Source: Echinometra lucunter (lineage: Eukaryota; Echinodermata; Echinoidea; Camarodonta; Echinometridae). From it: DNA of 64,000 nucleotides. Location: assembly GCA_029962745.1 (NCBI GenBank), contig CM057158.1, positions 11,862,426 to 11,926,425 on the forward strand. The letters are read 5' to 3'. Both the position numbers and the translations under genes were made by a program. Below the pieces are notes generated by a model. That model ran no database searches. It was given only the letters and a program-made list of their open reading frames with translations, and was not told where the DNA came from. Below, in pieces: positions 58,901-64,000 of the stretch (position 1 is its first letter; each line of letters starts with the position of its first letter).

Positions 58901-60015
58901 AACTCTTTGGTTTTACACACAAGCTGGCACTTTGTGACTTTATGGCGTTGACCCAAGATACTTTTTGCCTTTCCTTTGTTTAATATTCAACGTATGAGGG
59001 CCTACCAAAACTGCGCATAACCTTTAAGATCTCTGTATGATAGATGTGTGTTCTCGATTCAATAACTAATGGAAACACTTGATACAAGGAATCAGTCATA
59101 GAGTCTTAATGTATTGTTAATGCCTCTCTCGCAGGCATTTGTATTGTAGTGAATGTGACAGTCGGTGTATGTCTTCCTAGTGGTGTTGTTAAAGCAGAAT
59201 TATCACGGGAGTGATCTTTGATTTCATTTATTTATTTTTTATCATGATTAATATTCCTGTATGCAAGAAATGATGTTGACTTGTGGTTGATACATCCTCT
59301 ACCGTGATTATTATGGATGGCTCTGTAAATGTATATTCCTTGATCATTTTGGTCAGATTGTTTTATGTTAAGATTAAAATCCTGCATAAATTGAAGGAAT
59401 GAAGAGACTTTTGTTCTTGCTGGAAGCCAAAAAGAAAAGAATATTCAATGGCAGAATTTACAGAGCTGCCTTTATATTGAAATTTTACAAATTGTAAATT
59501 TATCATTTTGATGATTCTTTACTATAGCATGTGTTAAGACAAACACATATTTTTGGTATCCATTTTAAAATAGAATGGAGATGTCGAGACAGTTTGAACT
59601 GTCTATTAAGAGTGTACAAAGAAGTACAGAAAGGTTACTGTATTTTTGAAAGAAATGGATTCTTATAGTTTTGTTGGAACCATTTTGTTTTGGCAGTATG
59701 AATAGACAGCATGTGAATGAAAGGAATGGCTGATAGAGATTAATTATGATAGTAGTAAAATGATACCCATAATGAAGGGGTTTATTCTGTGACTGTTGTA
59801 AAGAAATTACTCTAATTTTTTAGTTTGAAAGGATGGGTTTATAAGATGATCATTCTTCCTGTACTGCTTGACTTTCTTTTTTATTCAAAGAACATTGCAG
59901 TTATAGCATGTACATGTATGTCGAAAAGAAATTCTTTTTAACTGCATTCTACTTGGGGTTACCAAAGGAAAAAAACAGTTTGCACGATTTGTTTAACTCC
60001 TTACTTTGTGTGTAA

Positions 60016-60316
60016 AGGCTTGTTCTGATATGACACGGCAAACTCCGGCGACTAACCCCCACATTTTTTTTGTGTACAAGTGAATGGGAATGAGGCGGCA
60101 AAAAATAAAAAGAAAAAATGCTGAAGGAAGAGGCATATTTTTTGTCTCCCAGTGGCAAAAACCTGTGGTCCAATCCAATTCTTCAAACATTAGCACAAAA
60201 TATGTCATGAGTTTGCGCAACTTTCTTTTATTTGAGCTTTGACACATATCATTAATACATGTTCATTACCATAGGTGGCGTGGTTTACTGCGCCACATGT
60301 GAACATTAAAGGCATT
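60016..60316. mobile_element. Degenerate MITE related to the 60791 element
   Basis: It shares with 60791-61139 the order TTTTTTGTGTACAAG, GGCGGCAAAAA/GGGTGACAAAAAA, AATCCAATTCTTC/AATCAAATTTCTA, TTAGCGCAAAA-like words, TTGACACGTTAATGCG-like words and GTTCATTA-CATA-GTGG. The ends (AAAGGC and CACATGTGAACATTAAAGG) are eroded. Confidence 0.55.
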
Positions 60317-60790
60317 GGCTAACTTTGTGAGTAGCTGATTTAAAAAATTCTCAAACTAAGATGAAACATGTGTATGAGTACTTGTATTTGTACTAAAAAA
60401 TCCTGAAACCAACCATAATTTGGAATGAAAAAGGGCAAGTTGGACGCAAACGGCGATTTTATTATCCTTCGTCTCACGAGACAATCACTGAGAGGACCAC
60501 TTTGCTTGAATTTGAAAATGCCGTTATGTGCCTCCCGCCGCGTGATACGCCAATACACACAATACGGTAAGGTGAGTCATACGCGCATGCGCACTCCTTA
60601 TGTCTACTCTGTGCAGCCGGCCCTCGTATATTTTTCAAACATTGGTTCACATTTTTCACATACTTCCTGTGGATATTATACTTTGAAACTTTCAGACTGG
60701 TATTTTTACACTATAACCCTTATGTTTATTCCATTTTCAAGTAACGAAACAAGATTTTTTAAAATCATAACAATGTTAACCAATGCCTTT

Positions 60791-61139
60791 AAAGGTGCTT
60801 TCACACATGATGCGACAGTGTGGTAACATGCTGTGTCACGACACTTTTTTGTGTACAAGCCTATGGGGTAAGGGTGACAAAAAAATGTCGCCGAGGCAGG
60901 ACACACTTTTGTTTGCTGCCTAGATACAAAAAAGATGCACACCAATCAAATTTCTAAAAAGTTAGCGCAAAAATTGTTGCCAAGAGATTCCTTGCGCAAG
61001 TTTTGACAATATGCTCTCTTATTGAAAGTTGACACGTTAATGCGCGTTCATTAGCATATGTGGTGACACAAAGTCCCATCATGTGTGAAGAAGAAACAGT
61101 GTGGTACCACACTGTCCCATCATGTGTGAAAGCACCTTT
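60791..61139. mobile_element. MITE with TTAA-type duplication
   Basis: The inverted ends are AGGTGCTTTCACACATGATG and CATCATGTGTGAAAGCACCT, imperfectly extended through ACAGTGTGGTA. They are flanked by TTTAAA on both sides, consistent with a TTAA target duplication as in piggyBac or Kolobok elements. A further GGGACAG/CACACTG repeat lies inside the right end. It is non-autonomous. Confidence 0.75.
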
Positions 61140-61671
61140 AAAAAACTTGGGGGGAGGGGGGGGGGTTGCCGTAGGGGGTTCCCTCTTCATATTTGAACAA
61201 GCCTTAATGGTAACTTTTGAGGTAAACAAACTATTATCTTGATGAGGAGAGGCTATTTTCATAATTATTTGGTTGCAAGCAAGGTACAGTTACTTTATGG
61301 CATGCAATGTAGCCAAAAAGAGGAAAAAATGTAGTGCATGGGAAATGGAAATATATATGTCTGCTGCGGTTGAAGACTGAAAGAAACCAAGAAGAGGGAA
61401 GAATGTTGTCTTGTAACCTGTTACATTGCAGAGAGAGAAAAAGTGCACAGATTGATTCATGCAATGAAATGAAGATTGCAAAGAAATTTAGTTTGAAGGA
61501 AGGTTCTTGATGAAATAATGAAAGAGAAGCATGTGAATATGTCGTCCATTTGAAGGCGAAATTAGTAGGAAGAGGAGATGAATTTGGGATTCCACAATCA
61601 AAGAAGTGCTCATCCTTCTTTGAGCAGTGTACAGTGACAGATAACTGTATAATGTTATGTTGTATTTGTGA

Positions 61672-61677
61672 AATAAA
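61672..61677 (+). terminator. LSM14: Likely LSM14 polyadenylation signal
   Basis: AATAAA is followed about 20-40 bases later by a GT-rich stretch (CTTTGTGGTAACTGTTTATTTGTG, split by other bases). This is the only well-placed canonical signal before the convergent EXOSC4 gene. Confidence 0.5.
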
Positions 61678-61690
61678 AATTAGAACCTAA

Positions 61691-62785
61691 TCTTTGTGGT
61701 AACTGTTTATTTGTGCATTGTGGCATTAGAAACAGCGGTCACTTCATGTATTTATTTTCCATAGCCTACATTCTCATCTTTGGGTTTTTTTTTTTTTTCC
61801 TTGTTTTCTTTCAGCTCTCTTTAAAAGTCTCTTATTTCTCCATGTATTCTTCCTCACATGTCATAATTTCCTCTGGGGGGTTACTTGCCTAAGGTGGTAT
61901 ACAGGGATGTGCCGCTCTAATGGGTTGCTTTTTTTAAAGAAATCCCAAAACATGGGGTATGGTTTTGTGCCAGAAAATCCTAAACATGCCCCCACTTTTA
62001 GATCATGACCCAAAATAGGTCACTTTTGTACTTTTTTCAGCCAAAATGACCCTTAAAAATGGGTACGGGTATAGAGGCTTCGGCAGCACACTCCCATCCA
62101 AACAAAATCTTAGTCCCCCACACCCCACCCCAGGATTTTCCTCTAAACCTATTGTAACTCGAAAGAGAAGCTCAAGTTCTGGGAGGAGGACAGGAGGTAA
62201 AAGATAATTTGTGGGCTTTCTCAACTCTTGATGTGCGTTTAGAAGAATATCATAATAGAAATGTTGCCTGAATTGGAGTACTCTTCAAATGCCCTCATAT
62301 TTGAAATATGACAAGAAACACTTTTGAGTGTTCAGCCCCAAATGTTTGTATGTAGTCCCATATAATCATTTCTGTGTGGAGTGCACATGCTTTTCAACAA
62401 GTTGATTATTTTGTCATCGTGATGATTTCAAAACCTCAGGGTATGCAACAATGTTTACTTACTACATGTACTTAATCATCCTTCCCAAATTTCTTTGAAA
62501 ATTTTTGTCACATTGTAAAGGCATAACCAGTTTAACCAGTCAAGATTTTCCAAAAATGCGAATTACATTCAGTGGTCACTTCTATTGCTCTCCACTTGTC
62601 TAAATTTCCCCTACCCCTTGCTTTGTTTTTCATGCTCCTTTTAGTCTTTAGTTACATGTAACAATTTTAAGAATAATCTACATAAATTGTGCCAGCTACA
62701 ACTTCTAATATGGAAAAGGATTAGAATGTATGTTAGCACACCAAGAAACGAATTTACACAGAAGAAAGATCAACTTGTGTTTACA
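61691..62785. other. Intergenic between convergent genes
   Basis: AT-rich. At about 61870-62160 there is a C/G-run-rich block with GGGATGTGCCGCTCTAATGG, AATCCCAAAACATGGGG and CATGACCCAAAATAGG that looks like an old dispersed repeat. I cannot name it. Confidence 0.4.
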
Positions 62786-62791
62786 CTTTCC

Positions 62792-63486
62792 TTTATTACA
62801 TTTCCAAGCCTTAGGAAATGGGTTTTGCATATTTTGTGGGCATAAATATTTGTCTAAGTGTCCAGCAATGTACATGTTCAGGGATTTTTTTCAATGATTT
62901 GGAAGAGAAAAATATTCATCTGATGTGAATTCATGCAATCTGTACTCGTCCCCCTAACCATAAATAATGGTATCCATTCTGGAAGGGCAAAGTATAAAGC
63001 TCTTGCAGAAACAAACAAAACTCAAATGAATGATCAGTCCATATACCACCAAAAAATCATAAATAAATCATGAAACCAAATGGCTTTACAGAAGGAATTT
63101 AACAGCTGAATAATGAACAAAAACATAATAATGGAGCAAATATCGAAGCAATTTCTTATTCATCTATTCATAATCTGGAATACAAATCTCCTAGAGAGAA
63201 TTGATTTGAACTAACTCCCCTTGTTACTCAAAATTAGCTCAAAGCAGTTGAGCTGCTCAGCTGCAGTACTGAGCTAGATTCCATGGCCTTGGATTCTAAT
63301 GGCAACGCATCCGATCTACATTAGCTGGTGCTAAGATTGTCCCCGATCTTGCCTAATGTAGAATGCAGTCCCCAATCATCACATTTCATCAGCTATATAT
63401 TCCATGCTTTTGGAATATAGGATTTACACATCTACATAAGCAGACACCTGGAGTGTTCTCAATGTTCAAATTTCAGTTCCTAATCA
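62792..63486 (-). other. EXOSC4: Probable EXOSC4 3' UTR and poly(A) signal
   Basis: On the minus strand, downstream of the EXOSC4 stop at 63487, the first AATAAA I find is at 62792-62797 (TTTATT on the plus strand). The sequence between is AT-rich and non-coding. The inferred 3' UTR is about 0.7 kb. Confidence 0.45.
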
Positions 63487-63849
63487 TCAGCTATAATCCA
63501 TGCTCTTTGCCATACGACTGACATGTTCCTTGACCGCTGCATCCATAACAGCATACATGTCCTTGCATCCTTTGCTGGCCACTCCTAACACCTGCTCTAG
63601 GTGATCCACATGGAGTCTGTTGTCCATCTTAAAGAGAGCAATTTGATCAGACTTTGGAAGCAGAGCGACGGTTACTACAGGTCCTCCCTGGGATTCCTCC
63701 AGGTAACTTACGTCGGTCAGGGGTGTATTGTTCACAAACCCAGAAGAGCATGCGCACACATAGTCCTTCATGGGGATGCCTGCATTGATGATGGCTAGGG
63801 TAGCAGCATTGACACATGCACAGTAATTCCCTCCATCTGACTGCAGAAT
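63487..63849 (-). CDS. EXOSC4: EXOSC4 / RRP41 exosome subunit, last exon (partial gene)
   Basis: EXOSC4 (Rrp41, RNase PH fold) is one of six ring subunits of the RNA exosome core, which handles 3'-5' RNA processing and decay in nucleus and cytoplasm. In animals the ring is catalytically inert and holds the DIS3/EXOSC10 nucleases. This exon starts after a CAG acceptor in phase 0 and encodes 120 residues. It has QSDGGNYCACVNAATLAI, GIPMKDYVCACSSG, a LPKSDQIALFKMD strand and LHVDHLEQVL helix, ending KSMDYS. These correspond to the C-terminal half of human EXOSC4 (ADGGT-ACVNAATLA, GIPMRDFVCACSAG). The first half of the gene lies beyond the window, so this is a partial gene with no sign of decay. 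Confidence 0.95.
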   Translation of the reverse strand: MLQSDGGNYCACVNAATLAIINAGIPMKDYVCACSSGFVNNTPLTDVSYLEESQGGPVVTVALLPKSDQIALFKMDNRLHVDHLEQVLGVASKGCKDMYAVMDAAVKEHVSRMAKSMDYS

Positions 63850-64000
63850 CTGAAAATGGAAAGTTGAATTACAAGGTCATACACAGTCTTGGCAAAGCTG
63901 ATCATAAATTTTAACAAGTATATACATTTAATCTCTTACCCTGTACTAATACATTTAGACCCAAATCAGAAACATATAAGAGGTAAGTGTTCCGATGTTG

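Larger units (their letters stand above)
55927..61690 (+). other. LSM14: Probable long LSM14 3' UTR
   Basis: After the TAG at 55924, I find no AATAAA until 60104 (inside a MITE-like repeat) and then 61672, which is followed by GT-rich sequence. No other gene is recognisable between. The inferred UTR is about 5.7 kb, AT-rich, with long T-runs and TGTANATA-like words. ATTAAA variants at about 57148 and 59366 could give shorter isoforms. Confidence 0.5.

Overview
This is eukaryotic genomic DNA, most likely from a marine deuterostome. A sea urchin or other echinoderm is my best guess, from the AT-rich noncoding sequence, long (CT)n/(GA)n and poly-C/poly-G tracts, tRNA-derived SINEs with (TTA)n tails and many short inverted-repeat elements. 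The genus cannot be fixed without a search. A 500-base N block at 6001-6500 is an assembly gap. There is no operon, CRISPR array or other prokaryotic feature.

Layout. From 1 to about 41.7 kb no complete protein gene is visible. This part is repeats: SINEs, MITE-like palindromes, hAT-like elements with 8-bp target duplications, a decayed LINE 3' end, tandem duplications and microsatellites. One possible 5' coding exon of an unrecognised minus-strand gene lies at 31429-31489, beside a CpG-richer stretch.

From 41,863 to 55,926 (+) lies a complete eight-exon LSM14/RAP55 gene of about 503 codons. It has the LSm domain, FDF motif, FFD and TFG boxes and an RGG-rich tail. All intron phases agree, apart from one tandem-acceptor ambiguity. 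The introns carry insertions: a fold-back element and a 1.18-kb hAT-like element in intron 1, a small MITE in intron 2, and in intron 5 a 4.7-kb segment bounded by 34-bp inverted repeats with one mismatch. On its minus strand that segment holds what looks like a small spliced gene. The probable LSM14 3' UTR is very long, ending near the AATAAA at 61,672, and contains two related MITEs.

At the right edge, on the minus strand and convergent with LSM14, is the last coding exon of EXOSC4/RRP41, an RNA exosome ring subunit. The two recognised genes both act in RNA metabolism (P-body repression and decapping, and 3'-5' decay), but nothing indicates that they are co-regulated.

The least expected structure is the 4.7-kb inverted-repeat-bounded module in LSM14 intron 5 and its antisense exons. 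The next most informative are several transposon insertions whose target duplications can be read directly, including one with a paralogous empty site.
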